Part shown: positions 1 to 10,147 of the stretch, one piece after another
How positions within the stretch are numbered: position 1 is the stretch's first letter
How the letters are laid out: each line of letters begins with the position of its first letter
Origin: Azolla caroliniana
Lineage: Eukaryota > Polypodiophyta
Length of the DNA: 64,000 bases
Direction of reading: 5' to 3'
Assembly (NCBI GenBank): GCA_043228905.1
Contig: JBHGNT010000006.1
Span: forward strand, 7,874,001-7,938,000
Made by a program: the position numbers and the translations under genes
The notes under the pieces: generated by a model
The model's database searches: none
Told to the model about the DNA's origin: nothing
Seen by the model: the letters and a program-made list of their open reading frames with translations, nothing else

Positions 1-2223
1 TTTTTCCAATGCCTTCATAAGCTTTTGTGCATCTCCTAAAGTATTTGCAAAAAGCACTACATCATATGCATATAGCAAAAGCATAATCACAACATTCCCA
101 ATGGCAACTTCTTCAACACATTCTTCCTTTGCAAACTTGGTAACCATTTCTTCCAATTCATCAATGCATAGACCAAATAGTGTTGGTGAGAGTGGGCATC
201 CTTGCTTAACGCCAATAGTGCTTTTGAAAAAATCTAAAAGTTTATCTCTCATGCGCACACAACATATAACCTTCTCATAAATTCGGGAAATTGCAAGCAT
301 ATATTCACTTGGCACCTCAAGTTCTTCCATTCGCCTCCAAAGATGCTCACGAGGTACCATATCAAAAGCTTTCTTGAAGTCTACAAAGCAACAATATAAA
401 CCTTTACCTCTAAGGCGACTTTCCTCCATTAATACTCGAAGGGTGATAAGGTGATCAATGGTGCTATGGTGTTTCCGAAAGCCAGCTTGTCCATAAGCTC
501 TCTTACCACTTTTTTCAGCCCATACTCTTATCTTTGATTCCATTATACATCCAAATAGTTTTGCCATTAATGAGCCAACCATGATGGTTCGATAGTTGTT
601 TACATTATTTATATCTTCACCTTTATGTAAAGGTTTGATCCAATTTGTAGTCCAATCGTACGGCATACCATGTTGCAATGCATCATTAAACATATCGCTT
701 ATCCATATATGTGCTTCCTTTCTCGTCCATTTGAGCATTTCAGCCTTTATACATTGAAGATCGCTTGCCTTTCGAGAGGCCAATTTCTTAAGTCCTATGC
801 ATATATCTTCAATTGTAAAGAAGGGAGGCATATGTGAAAGAGAACCATAACACGTCATCTTTCCGGCAAGAGATAACTCATATAAATTCTTACAATGCAT
901 AGACAAGTCGTGAAGAGTTAAGTCACCATAACTCTCAACACGTTTTCCCTTTAGATTTCCCCAAAATTTAGCACATGCATGTGCTTTCTCTTGCGTTTGG
1001 ATAAATTGTTGAGTAACTTCCCATATTCTTCTCTTTCTTTGAATAAGCCTTTTATACTCATACAAATGCTTTTGGTAATTCTCTTTATCCTTAACTACGT
1101 CCAAAACCATAAGGCACTTTCGAGCTTCATGACATTCTTTATCAAACCATTTTTTCCTAAGTTTCTTGGTGCATTTCCAAGATGTGCGGTTGGTCGAAAA
1201 ACATTTGTTTGTACATGAGAGAATGACTTTCTTGAAAGCTTCCCATTTGCATTCTAGTGTGGCACCATGTTGTATCTTTGTCATTTGTAACATATCCTCA
1301 ACCATCTTGGAGTACATGGGTGCTCGCTTAAGGTTCATGCTCAAGTGCGGTTGTTTATTATCTTCAATAGCCTTCTCACAATCAAACCTATGCATACATT
1401 TGAGATCAATACATAAAGGCCTATGATCGGATTCCGGTGTCCATTCACCAAGTGAGAATTTATGTATACGATCCAAAATACATTCGGAAAGTAGCACATA
1501 GTCAATCACACTATTTCCGTTGTGTTTTCTACATGTAAAACCATTAGTGTTGGGTCATAAGGAAATACCATTTGCAATAAGCAATCCAGTACTATTGCAC
1601 ATTTGTAGGAGTAACTTCCCAAATTGGTCTGGATCTTTTTCATCGCTAGAAGAGCGGTTATACATTTGCATATCCTCTTGCATCCTTGAGATATGTGGCA
1701 TGAAAGATTCTTGTGAATCAAGTTGGAAACTTCTTGTACGAGCATTCATGTCACCAAAGACAATAACTTCCCCTTTGGATTTGAAATAAGCAATATCATC
1801 TTTTAGATTGGCAAACGGTTGATCTTTATCCAAACAAGCATAAAAGTTAGAATCTTGATGAGGAATGTAACATCCAACTACAAAAGTGGGCAAATCATTA
1901 GGTGTTTCTATTTTGAGCCATATGTAACATTTATTTTCATCATTTTTTATGATTGACACATATTTCTCTATTTCCTTCTTAATCAAACATGCCACCCCTC
2001 CTTGTCCTCTTCTTTGTCTTGTATTTTTCTTCCATATCAAAGAGTGTACATTATAGTTTCCTAAACCTTGAATCCTTTGAGTATCATGCTCCCATGTTTC
2101 AACAAGAAGTGTGATACCCGAGTCATCGGTGAACTCCTCTATGCCAAATCCCGCATTCCATGAGTATCCATTGCAATTCCAAAAGCATAGTCGTAAAAGG
2201 TGTGGGTTAGTCTCATAGATCAC
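1..2223 (-). pseudogene. LINE-A ORF2, endonuclease-reverse transcriptase, broken
   Basis: Encodes the enzyme that nicks target DNA and copies the LINE RNA. An EEP-type endonuclease opens the frame: WNCNG at residues 15-19, Glu42 in VETWEHD, GDMNART with Asp158 and Asn160, and the SDHRP motif near 1420-1430. A TGA at 1555-1557 interrupts it after 222 codons. The frame is then open for the remaining 518 codons to base 1. The RT part shows FVDFKKAFD (near 361-385), GVKQGCPLSPT (near 190-220) and the catalytic box at 61-72, which reads YAYD instead of YADD, so the first Asp of the pair is lost. The ATG at 2223 lies just after the ORF1 stop. The C-terminal end is outside the window. Confidence 0.85.
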
Positions 2224-2229
2224 GTGTCC

Positions 2230-3099
2230 CTATTTGCCTACATTTCCATCTTTAGGCACATCCTTAACCTTGTTTTTCAATCTTTCTTCATATGCTTTAC
2301 GACGAGCATTTTGTTGTGAGATAGTACGATCTTCACTCAAAAAGCGTTGTGTACCTTTGAGGTATACCCAACTATTTTCGAGTATGATCCGCCGCTTTGT
2401 ATCATCTGTCATTGTGCATACAATAGGCCTTTCTCTGGAGCGAGTAACACCATGTTTCCCAACTCAGTGTGCGTCATATACATTCACATCTGACATCCCA
2501 TAATGCATGCTAAAAAATTCACCAATGGCCTTTCCAAGGGATGCACATGTTTCCATACTCTCTTCTTTAATCCCACGGACGACAATGTTCTTTGATCGTC
2601 GTTCACGTTCTTTCAATTCTCGAACATCTATGCTTTCTATATTCTTCTCTTGATGCATCACATGCATATTAGATGAGTTTGATAGCACATCCCCACCACA
2701 TACATCGGCCCATGACTTCGTTGTACATACATTTTTCATCTCACTTACATCCCGCCTCATCGTGTCCAATTTTTCTTCTTTTAATGCTTCCTTTAACTCA
2801 ATCTTGTTAAGGCGCTCATTTGTTTCAAAAGAAGCTCTTTTACATTCTTGAATCTCTTCTTAAAGTTTTGCAACCACTTGTTTAAGACTTTCATTCTCAA
2901 TGACAACACTTTGGAGCTTAGTATTCTCTTTCATTAACGTCCTAATCTCTTCACCTTGCTTGTTTATGGTTTCTTGAAGAGAAATCAAGTGACTCATAAG
3001 CATTTTGTCCATTGCATTAGAATCGAGATTTGTTGGTGATCTTGGCTCATTATCAATCATACCCCCGAACTTTGCGGCGGTTTTACGAGTATTTGCCAT
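2230..3099 (-). pseudogene. LINE-A ORF1, coiled-coil RNA-binding protein, broken
   Basis: One frame from ATG 3099 to stop 2230, interrupted by stops at 2860-2862 and 2464-2466, so nominally 290 codons. The N-terminal third is rich in heptad-like Leu, Glu and Lys (residues about 30-120), which suggests a coiled coil. The middle has RRSKNIVVRGIKEE, like the start of the RRM in L1 ORF1 proteins. The end, with DDTKRRIILENSWVYLKGT and then QQNARRKAYEERLK, resembles the L1 ORF1 C-terminal domain. It lacks the CCHC knuckle and DUF4283 domain usual in plant L1 elements, unlike LINE-B in this window. The family assignment is by resemblance only. Confidence 0.6.
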
Positions 3100-3348
3100 T
3101 GTAGGGACAAACCCTACAGGAAAAGAGAGACAGAGAGGGAAGGAGAGAGAATGTACCTTTCACTCAATTTAGGGCTTCAAAATCTACCTTCCGTTTGAGG
3201 AACCGTGGGGCAAAGATGGCTGCGGATGAAAAGGCTCATAACTTCTCGCCACGGTAACGGAATTCAGTAAATGGACATTCTTTAGAAATCTCTCTCAAAG
3301 AGCTTTCCAACGAGCTATAGAATGTAGAAAACGATGGCTGGAGTGAAC

Positions 3349-3352
<4 letters not shown>

Positions 3353-3380
<28 letters not shown>
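3353..3380. repeat. (GA)n microsatellite
   Basis: Uninterrupted GA dinucleotides directly before the first tRNA-like SINE unit. Confidence 0.95.
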
Positions 3381-3385
<5 letters not shown>

Positions 3386-3387
3386 CC

Positions 3388-3489
3388 AGATGGATGTAGC
3401 TCAGTTGGTAAGGTTGCCCAATGGAGACCAGGTGGTCATGGGTTCAACCCCTACATTCCACAGTGGCATCTAGTGAATTAAGATATATA
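3388..3489 (+). repeat. tRNA-derived SINE-like unit, copy 1
   Basis: Has a Pol III A box (TAGCTCAGTTG at 3397-3407, a full match to TRGYNNARNNG) and a B box near 3440-3450 (GGTTCAACCCC, one mismatch at the CpG position). The flanks GGATGTA and TACATTCC can pair as an acceptor-like stem with one bulge. The anticodon arm is not convincing, and an AT-rich tail follows (ATATATATACTAG), so this is better read as a SINE head than a working tRNA gene. Confidence 0.6.
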
Positions 3490-3492
3490 TAC

Positions 3493-3540
<48 letters not shown>
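3493..3540. repeat. (GA)n microsatellite between SINE-like units
   Basis: Pure GA run that separates SINE-like copy 1 from truncated copy 2. Confidence 0.95.
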
Positions 3541-3542
<2 letters not shown>

Positions 3543-3615
3543 AATGGAGACCAGGTGGTCATGGGTTCAACCCCTACATTCCACAATGGCATCTAGTGAA
3601 TTAAGATATATATAA
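3541..3615 (+). repeat. SINE-like unit, 5'-truncated copy 2
   Basis: Repeats 3418-3492 almost base for base (CCAATGGAGACCAGG through the ATATATATA tail) but lacks the A box. It begins exactly where the GA run ends. A local tandem duplication around the microsatellite explains it better than a second retroposition. Confidence 0.75.
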
Positions 3616-3635
3616 GAAGTATATAATAGAGAGGT

Positions 3636-3712
3636 GAGGAAGTTGGGTTTCGAACCCAGAACACAGTGCTTGTAGTGCTAACAACTTACCACTAGGGTAA
3701 GGTAATTACGAT
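3636..3712 (-). repeat. tRNA-like repeat, minus strand
   Basis: On the minus strand it reads CCCTAGTGGTAAG, then GGGTTCGAAACCC near 3646-3658, a perfect B-box core GGTTCGAAACC with a T-arm-like palindrome. The A box is weak. It is probably another tRNA-derived SINE head or decayed tRNA pseudogene. Confidence 0.45.
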
Positions 3713-4080
3713 AAAAAAAAAAGAGAGAGAGAGAAGGAGAAGGAGAAGAGAGACAAATAGAGAGGAACAACTATTTGCCGCTAGAGCAACAATGCATCCA
3801 TTCCTTCTCATTTTCCCGAAATAGATGAAAAGGAAGGAGACAAAGAAGAGAAATAGACAGAGATAGAGATAGATAAGTGGTGTACATAGAAGAAGAAGAG
3901 GCAACATTGACATAATTGGGCAAGTGCTACAACAACATTCTTCTTCGACGGCAAGTTCGAATGTCATCTTGTCTATTCTAGGTTAATTATCCTCCTATTA
4001 TTTTCCTTTTCCTTCTAATTGGGGCATAATATATATGGAAGGGATGGATGAATGTATAAATGAGAGACAAATATAGAGTA
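3713..4080. other. GA-rich spacer, no gene seen
   Basis: Poly-A followed by GA/AG-rich low-complexity sequence. The only open frame here (3692-3967, minus) is a run of Leu, Phe and Ser produced by the base composition. It may be the 5' leader of LINE-B. Confidence 0.6.
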
Positions 4081-4109
4081 AGAGAGGAGAAAGAGAAGAT
4101 GAAGTTATT

Positions 4110-5168
4110 TTGAAGAAACAAAAGATTGGCATTAATAATACGTATGAGGGGGATATAGATATGATGCCAAGACCATCACATGCACATGTTATGGGAGAAG
4201 GTGAGGAGGAGAGGAATGCTCAATATTGGGATGTAATGCATGTAGTTGACAATGAAGCACTCCATGAGATTTTACCGGACACTATAGATATGGTGGCCAA
4301 TGTAGAAGAGGATGAGATTGTAGAGGTGGAGATGCCACGTAGAGAAATTTTAAAGGTGTTTTCCATGTTTCATGAGAGAGGCATTATTTGCTTCTTTAAA
4401 GGGAAAAATCCTTTAGTAAATTGGGTGGCGCAATGGCTAAATGCAATGATTGGTTGAAATAGTGTGCAAGATGTGTATAAAGGTTCACGCGGGTTTTTCC
4501 AGGTCATTTTTCGAACCAAAGAACAACGAGATAGATTATTATCATGTCTGCCAGTCTTTTACAATAATATTTTAGTCTATATTGTCCCTTGGAGGACACT
4601 AGTAGAGTTTTAGGAAATTTTGAAACAAGAGTGTCCAATATGGGTGGAGGTAGAGTGAAAATTTCCTTTTTTATGGCCTATAATTCAAGGTGTAATGGAA
4701 CAATTGGGAAAGGTGATAGTAGCCCCAAATGCCAAAGCATATAATAGATATAGGTTATGTATTCTATGGAATACAACAAAAAAGAGACTTTTGTGGCTAA
4801 ACATAAAAACTAAGGAGATGAGGTCATTCCATTGCAAATTGCATTGGGGATCATTTGTTGGTCATTGCTGCTAATGTGGTGGTTTGGGCCATTTCATGGC
4901 AGAATGCCAACAAACATGGGCAGTGGAGGTGACTAATAATTCACATGGTGACGAGTTAATGCCAGAGTTTGTACTAAATGATAATGAGGTGCTGAGAAGT
5001 AAGGAGGCAAATGTGGAAAAAGGTAAGAGTGTCGTTATTTTGGAACATAATGACAAAGATATTGAAGAAAGAAGAAAAGATTTAATGGATGAGGATGGAT
5101 CTGGGATTAAGGTGACCTCTAAGGTAAATCATCCAAGTTACCAAAAAGATAGTTTATGCACATCATAG
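4110..5168 (+). pseudogene. LINE-B ORF1, DUF4283-like plus CCHC knuckle, broken
   Basis: RNA-binding ORF1 of a plant L1-type LINE. All parts are in one frame, with at least four internal stops: TGA 4455-4457, then stops near 4611, 4658 and 4872. Between about 4350 and 4620 the protein resembles DUF4283 (IICFFKGKNPLVNWV, then RGFFQVIFRTKEQRDRLL). Near 4863-4910 is a CCHC knuckle, C-x2-C-x4-H-x4-C, ending CGGLGHFMAEC; a stop codon falls inside it. An acidic, Lys-rich tail follows. The start ATG is the first in frame, and the true start could be upstream. Domain names are by resemblance. Confidence 0.7.
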
Positions 5169-5517
5169 GGTGGAGAGGGGTAGTTCCTCTAGGGATCCTA
5201 TGGGGTTATCACATGCACATAATTATGATCAATTGAAAGGAAGGTCAAAACTATGGCAAGGGTCACAGTATAAACAATCTAATCAAGGAACAAAACCTTT
5301 CAACCTTAGGTTTGAAAAGAACGATAAATCAATTTACCATTAGAAAAACAAAATTGGAAAAGAAATAGTTCATGGGGTACAATCATATCCACCAATAATC
5401 ATCGACGATCTCTGCAAAATGCATTTGCAGTCTTAAGTGATTATTTCAGTGATATACCAAAGATATTTGCACAACGGGAACATGAATAGGCCAAGAAGCA
5501 ACATAATTAGTGAGTGA
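5169..5517 (+). other. LINE-B inter-ORF spacer and decayed ORF1 tail
   Basis: AT-rich sequence between the end of the readable ORF1 frame and the ORF2 start. I see no gene, LTR or repeat in it. Confidence 0.5.
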
Positions 5518-5895
5518 TGAAGATAGTCACATGGAATGTAAGGGGAATTGTTTCTTCGTCCAAGTAGTATGGTATGTGGAAAAGTATTTTTAATAGTCAA
5601 TAGGATATATTATGTGAAGTAGAACATAAGGAGCATGCTAAGGCTGGGTCTTTTTTTTCATCATAAGCAATATAAGGTTTTTTATGCTAGAGTCAATGGA
5701 GGGACTTATTCCGGTGTAATGCTTATTGTAAGGGATAGTTTGCAACCAATACTGGTTCAAAGAGATGTCCGTGGTCGGTTCTTGGTGCTTGAAGTTAATT
5801 AGGAAGGGAAACAGATTTGGGTGATTGGTATTTATGGATCAAATGTTGCAAGGAAACATTTGGATCTTTGGAGATGTTTAAATCAAGTTTTACGT
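5518..5895 (+). pseudogene. LINE-B ORF2, N-terminal half of endonuclease
   Basis: Starts MKIVTWNVRGI, the first conserved block of LINE EEP endonucleases with its catalytic Asn. It continues through VFYARVNGGTYSGVMLIVRDSL and IWVIGIYGSN. In-frame stops occur near 5566 and 5599. A frameshift in the T8 run near 5651-5658 moves the protein to another frame, and a TAA-type stop near 5799 follows. The piece ends at the GF1 insertion and resumes at 12991. The ATG at 5518 was chosen because the endonuclease fold begins there. Confidence 0.7.
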
Positions 5896-6583
5896 CGTCG
5901 CGTTGTTACGCGCGTGCGTGGAGAACAAGGCGGGACCACTGGGGTCTTGGACCGAGGAATAGGTGTGGAAGCGAAAGGAGAGAAAGAGAGAGTCACGCTC
6001 ACACGCGTACAGACAAAGAAGCGCGCGGGAACGCAACCCAACAACACAAGAGACACAGGTTGAGCACGAGATAGGGTAAAAAAAGACGCGTAAATAAATA
6101 TATGTATGCAGACGACTCGAACGGTTACAGCCGATCAGGTCGGCGAGACGGGTGCCGACGCCTGATCACCCACGCACACAGGGGAGCAAGATGGAGATTC
6201 TATCGGAAGCACGCAGGCGTTCCACGGAGCAGAATCAGCCTCTCGAGAACCTGCGCCAAGAAAGCTATGGAGAACGACAGAGGAGAAGAGCTCGGTCCCA
6301 GTCCGACAGCACTTCGTCCCCTCTAGCGCGCGATATCCTCTCTCCCCCGTCTCCCTTTCTTTTATAGCTCAAGGAGGGAGGCCGTCTTGCCCGTTTACAT
6401 CACATTAATTCTCTGTCCTTTCGGACAAAGATACTCCTCGATTCTCCCTATAGAATATTGCTACCTAGGATCTAACCCTTGCGCCTACCTATCTACTTTA
6501 CGACAAGGGACGTGCCCACGTGTAAGGGCCGATTCACACACATTATACACGGTTTGCGCCTGCGGACGGTTTTCTTCACGACA
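5896..6583 (-). repeat. GF1 3' LTR
   Basis: 688 bp. On the minus strand it starts TGTCGTGAAGAAAACCGTCC and ends in the GCGCGTAACAACGCGACG region. TATAAAAG lies at 6359-6366 (minus). The small frames inside it (for example 5817-6326) also occur in other LTR copies and are not genes. Confidence 0.9.
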
Positions 6584-6599
6584 TCCGCCCCCACCTAAC
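6584..6599 (-). other. GF1 polypurine tract
   Basis: On the minus strand GTTAGGTGGGGGCGGA abuts the 3' LTR. This is the expected plus-strand primer site. The same sequence precedes the 3' LTR in GF4 and GF5. Confidence 0.8.
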
Positions 6600-6659
6600 C
6601 GCGCATCCACCGGTATGCGCCAAAATTGGGTTGCTACGAGAGAAAACCGATCCTTGCTT

Positions 6660-9600
6660 TTATTCCTCGTTTACCGGTTCATCCTCCGCCTCGGGCTGCT
6701 CGTCGTCGTTGTCCATGCCTCCTAGCCCCGGCTCCCCGTCGTGCTGTTTCTTGAACGCTTTGATCCTCTTCCCCGCTACCAGTATCGCCATTCTCGTATC
6801 GTCGAGCTCCGCGAGATGGTATGTCCCATTGTCGTTGGCGCCTGTTACTACGTAAGGCCCGAACCACTTCCTCGCAAACTTCCGCGTGGCCCTGTGCTGA
6901 TTGTCGAGGCTGCTGTCGTAGAATAGCACCCAGTCGCCTTCCTTGATCTTCCTTGGCCTGGACCGGTGTGTTCGGTCGAACCGGGCTTTGTTCCTTATCC
7001 TCGCTACCCGAAGTTTCTCCGCGGCTTGCTCTACGTCCTCCGGCCTCCGCTCGAGCTGTCGAATCCGCGCCGCCAATAGTTCCTCTCGGCTCATCTCATC
7101 CCTCTAGTCCACCGTGGCCCACGAGGAGATCGTTCGCTCTGTTGGCATGATCGGCTTCTGTCCGAACATCAGCTCGGCCGGCATGAACCCGGTTACCGAA
7201 CTGTGCGTAGTCCGGTCCGCCCACAAGGTATAAGGTAGCAGCCGTGGCCAGTCCTCGACTCGGCCTCCGCACGCCCGTACTAGCGCTTTGACAATTGGCC
7301 CGTGTCCGCGCTCCACCTTCCCGTTCACCTCCGGATTGTACGCTGTGGTGAGCGAAAGTTTGACTCCTAGCCGGTCGAACATCTCTTCGGCTTCTTCTGC
7401 GTCCAACTTGCCACGGTCAGCCATGATCTTCCCTACGCACCCGTATCGGCATACTACGTCCTCAATCAAAAACCGGCATACGGCTGCCGTCGTCTTGTTC
7501 TGCAGGGCTCGGCCTTCAACCTGGTTCGTTAGATCTTCCCGAGCCAGCACCAGATACCGCATCTGTCCTACCCCCATTGGCATCGTCACCAAATCCACCA
7601 TCCACTTGAAGTGGACGGTCGGAGGGTAGGTCGGGTGAAGCTCGTCCCGGTGTCGGATCATGGAGTGCATCTGGCAGCTTTCGCAAGTCGTCACGAACCG
7701 ATGCACGTCCCGGTATAGTCCCGACCACCAGTACTTTCCCTTTAGCTTTTCGAACGTGGCCCACGTTCCACGGTGTCCAGCCCACGGGCTATCGTGGTAC
7801 GCCGCCAGCAAACCCTCATGTTCCTCCTTCGCCACCACTCGAAGCGGGATGCCGTTCCTCTTCTTCGGGTGCTTCCAGATGTATCCGTCCCGGAGAAAGA
7901 ATCGGTAGGCTTTCTTCCGAATCCGGTTGGCCTCGTCTGTTGTCCATGCCGCGTCCGGTGTCATTGTTTTCAGGAACTCGCCGATCTGCAGCCACTCCCC
8001 GTCGTACTTGCTCTCGTCGAAGTCGTTAAGCGTCGGAGAGCATTCCCCGTTGGTTGTCACGTAAGCCGCCTCGAAGAAGTCCACGCCGACTTCCTCGTCC
8101 TCTGAAACCATGCCGCCGTTGTTTTCGAACCTCGCCCTTGAAAGCATGTCGGCCATGGCGTTGTCTTTCCCGGAAATGTGTCGTATTTCCGGATTCAAGG
8201 ACTTGATGTACGCTATCCACCTGAGCATTTCCAGGTCCGGCGTCGTGCATCCGAAAACCATGCCAAGAATTGGCAGGCAGTCCGTCTCGATAATTACCTC
8301 TGCCCCGATCAGGTAGTCTTTATTGGCCTTTACCGCCGAAACGATACCCCAGAGCTCGCGTTTAACCTGGGCGTATCCTCGCTGTCGCTCGCTGAGGACC
8401 TTCGCACCGAACCGGATCGGGAAACGCATGCCATCCTCGTCCTCCTGGTTGACGACCCATCCAATCCCAGTCGGACTCGTATCTACCGTTACGTAAATTG
8501 GAGTGCTCTTTCCGTAGACAGCCTTTCGGAGTGCCGGAGCCGCGGCAAGTGCTTCCTTCATCTTCCGGACAGATTTCGTATGCTCGTCTTTCCACTCGAA
8601 TCTTCGCCCCTTTTTCAGCAACCCATATAACGGCTCCGCGACGTGAGCGTAATGCGGGATCCATATGTGGTAGAACGCGCACGCTCCTAAGAACCTCTGA
8701 ACCTCCGTGACCGAGCTACAGTCGTCCTTCATCGCGGAGATGGCTTCTACCTTAGCCGGAGACGGTTTCCGGCCGTACGACCCGCATAGGTGTCCGACGA
8801 CCATGATCTCTGCTTGCCCGAAGGCCGATTTTCCCCCAGAGAAGGTGAGCCTCGCGCCCTCCAACCTCTATAGCACCTTCTCGCAGTCATCGATGTGCGT
8901 CGCCACGAATTTCCGGCACCCGTTCGGTCCGATCGTTTCGTCCCTTTCCTCCACCGGGCATCCCTTGATCGGGACGTCATCCAGAAACGGCATGGTGATG
9001 TCCGAGATACAATCCCTCAGCACCTTGTTCATTGCGTTCACCATGTGAGCCACCGAGTTCATCCCTCCTTGCGGTAGGGTACACATCCGTACTAGGCCGA
9101 GAGGAGTTCGCATTGTCGTGATGTCTCTGCTTTCTATGGCTAGCTGGAACTGATTGTACCCCGAGTAGAGATCACCGACTGAGTAAATCGACCTTCCAGC
9201 GAAGGCCTCTGCGAACTCGTCTATTGTTGGTCCGATCCCTGCGTTTCGAATGGTCACCTTGTTGACCGGCTACAGGTCTTGAATAAAGCGCAGCGTGCCA
9301 TCCTTCTTCAGCACGGTAAACCACCGATTCGAGTATGGGGCACTCGATGGTTCGAGGATTCCCATTTCGACCTTCTGCTTTAACAGCTCCATCAACTTCG
9401 GGATGTGAGCTCTGGGTACTGGAATCGGTTTGAGACTCCACGGCACATGCGGTACCGTGAATATCACCATCGGTTCCACGACTGTCGGGTCTACGCACCC
9501 GATCTCCTTCGGTGAGAATGCGAAAGCCTTCCCGTGCCTTCCGAGCATTCCCCGAAAACGGTCCTCTTCCGCCAGCAGTAGGAAGCCCCCCCCACCGATT

Positions 9601-10145
9601 TTGAGGTCGTGTAGCGTTATATCGGTGAATGTGTGTCCTATGCGGGCCGGATTTCGTAAACTCGGGTCCGACACAACCCCCTTTATTTGCAACTCGCTGC
9701 CCTCCGGCAAGGGAGCCGCGACTGGCCTCACCTTCCGGTCCACAGTCTTGTACCTCGTGTCCACCCGGGCCGTCCGACCCGACTCGAGCCCTCTACTAAA
9801 GTCCGCGATGACTTCGTACATCCTTTCCGAACATACCGGAATCGTCCGGTCCTCTTTAAGGACCCCTCCGACTACCTCTCACAGCTCCCCCAAGGTATCG
9901 TCGAAAGAGACCGCCTCCACGGCTCCGTTGATTTCCTCTCCAAGGTCGAGGACGCCACATGCCCGAAGTCGCTCCTCCGCCCTTCTCTTCTTCCGTCCAA
10001 CAACGTCAACTATCGTACACCCTCCCTTGTCGGAGAACCAAAATTTCCTATTTATAGTACAGGGTTTCTTCGCTATCTTGCACTTGTGGGGTTCTCCGGG
10101 AGTGTCCGGACTATCGCGGCCCCACGCCTTGATAGTCCTCTTCAA
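6660..10145 (-). pseudogene. GF1 pol: RT, RNase H, integrase; four nonsense codons
   Basis: One continuous frame, broken by stops at 9879 (TGA), 9270 (TAG), 8865-8870 (TAG) and 7104 (TAG). At these sites GF5 has CGA, CAG, CAA and TGG. RT shows RNAGIGPTIDEFAEAFAGR, DLYSGYNQFQL, LPQGGMNSVAHM and the catalytic FLDD in PFLDDVPIKG. RNase H follows (VDTSPTGIGWV, ETDCLPIL). The integrase has the H-H-C-C finger (HDSPWAGHRGTW to CESCQMHS) and catalytic Asp in MVDLVTMP, Asp in ADRGKLD and Glu in NGKVERGH. A GPY/F-like module (WFGPYVV) and an acidic tail end it. Pol lies in the -1 frame relative to gag and has no start codon of its own at the junction. Confidence 0.9.
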
Positions 10146-10147
10146 AA
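10108..10147 (-). promoter_or_regulatory. GF1 gag-pol -1 frameshift site with hairpin (predicted)
   Basis: Gag ends GAT TTT TGA, and pol continues as TTT TTG in the -1 frame. Just downstream, GGACTATC (10131-10138) pairs fully with GATAGTCC (10108-10115) around a 15-nt loop. Relative to GF5, the third pair is A-U instead of G-C, so both arms changed together. Confidence 0.65.

Larger units (their letters stand above)
1..3345 (-). mobile_element. LINE-A, non-LTR retrotransposon, left-truncated by window
   Basis: A minus-strand LINE with ORF1 (2230-3099) and ORF2 (1-2223, running off the left edge). Bases 3100-3345 would be its 5' leader and hold no open frame that I trust. The exact 5' end is not visible, because no target duplication can be paired inside the window; I stop it at the GA microsatellite. 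Both ORFs lie in the same reading frame with a 6-bp gap between the ORF1 stop and the ORF2 ATG. The copy is dead: three premature stops and a changed catalytic box. Confidence 0.75.

Noticed and set aside
3390-3462. Functional tRNA gene
   Set aside because: A and B boxes are present, but the anticodon arm is not convincing and the unit is followed by an AT tail and repeated nearby, so SINE-like is preferred.
3692-3967. 91-codon membrane-like protein on the minus strand
   Set aside because: Leu/Phe/Ser run is the translation of a GA-rich low-complexity tract.
5817-6367. Several 60-85 codon open frames on the plus strand (also near 12116, 39097, 45204 and 36120)
   Set aside because: They lie inside GF LTRs, recur in each LTR copy with different frames, and have no domain. 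They are shadows of the LTR sequence.
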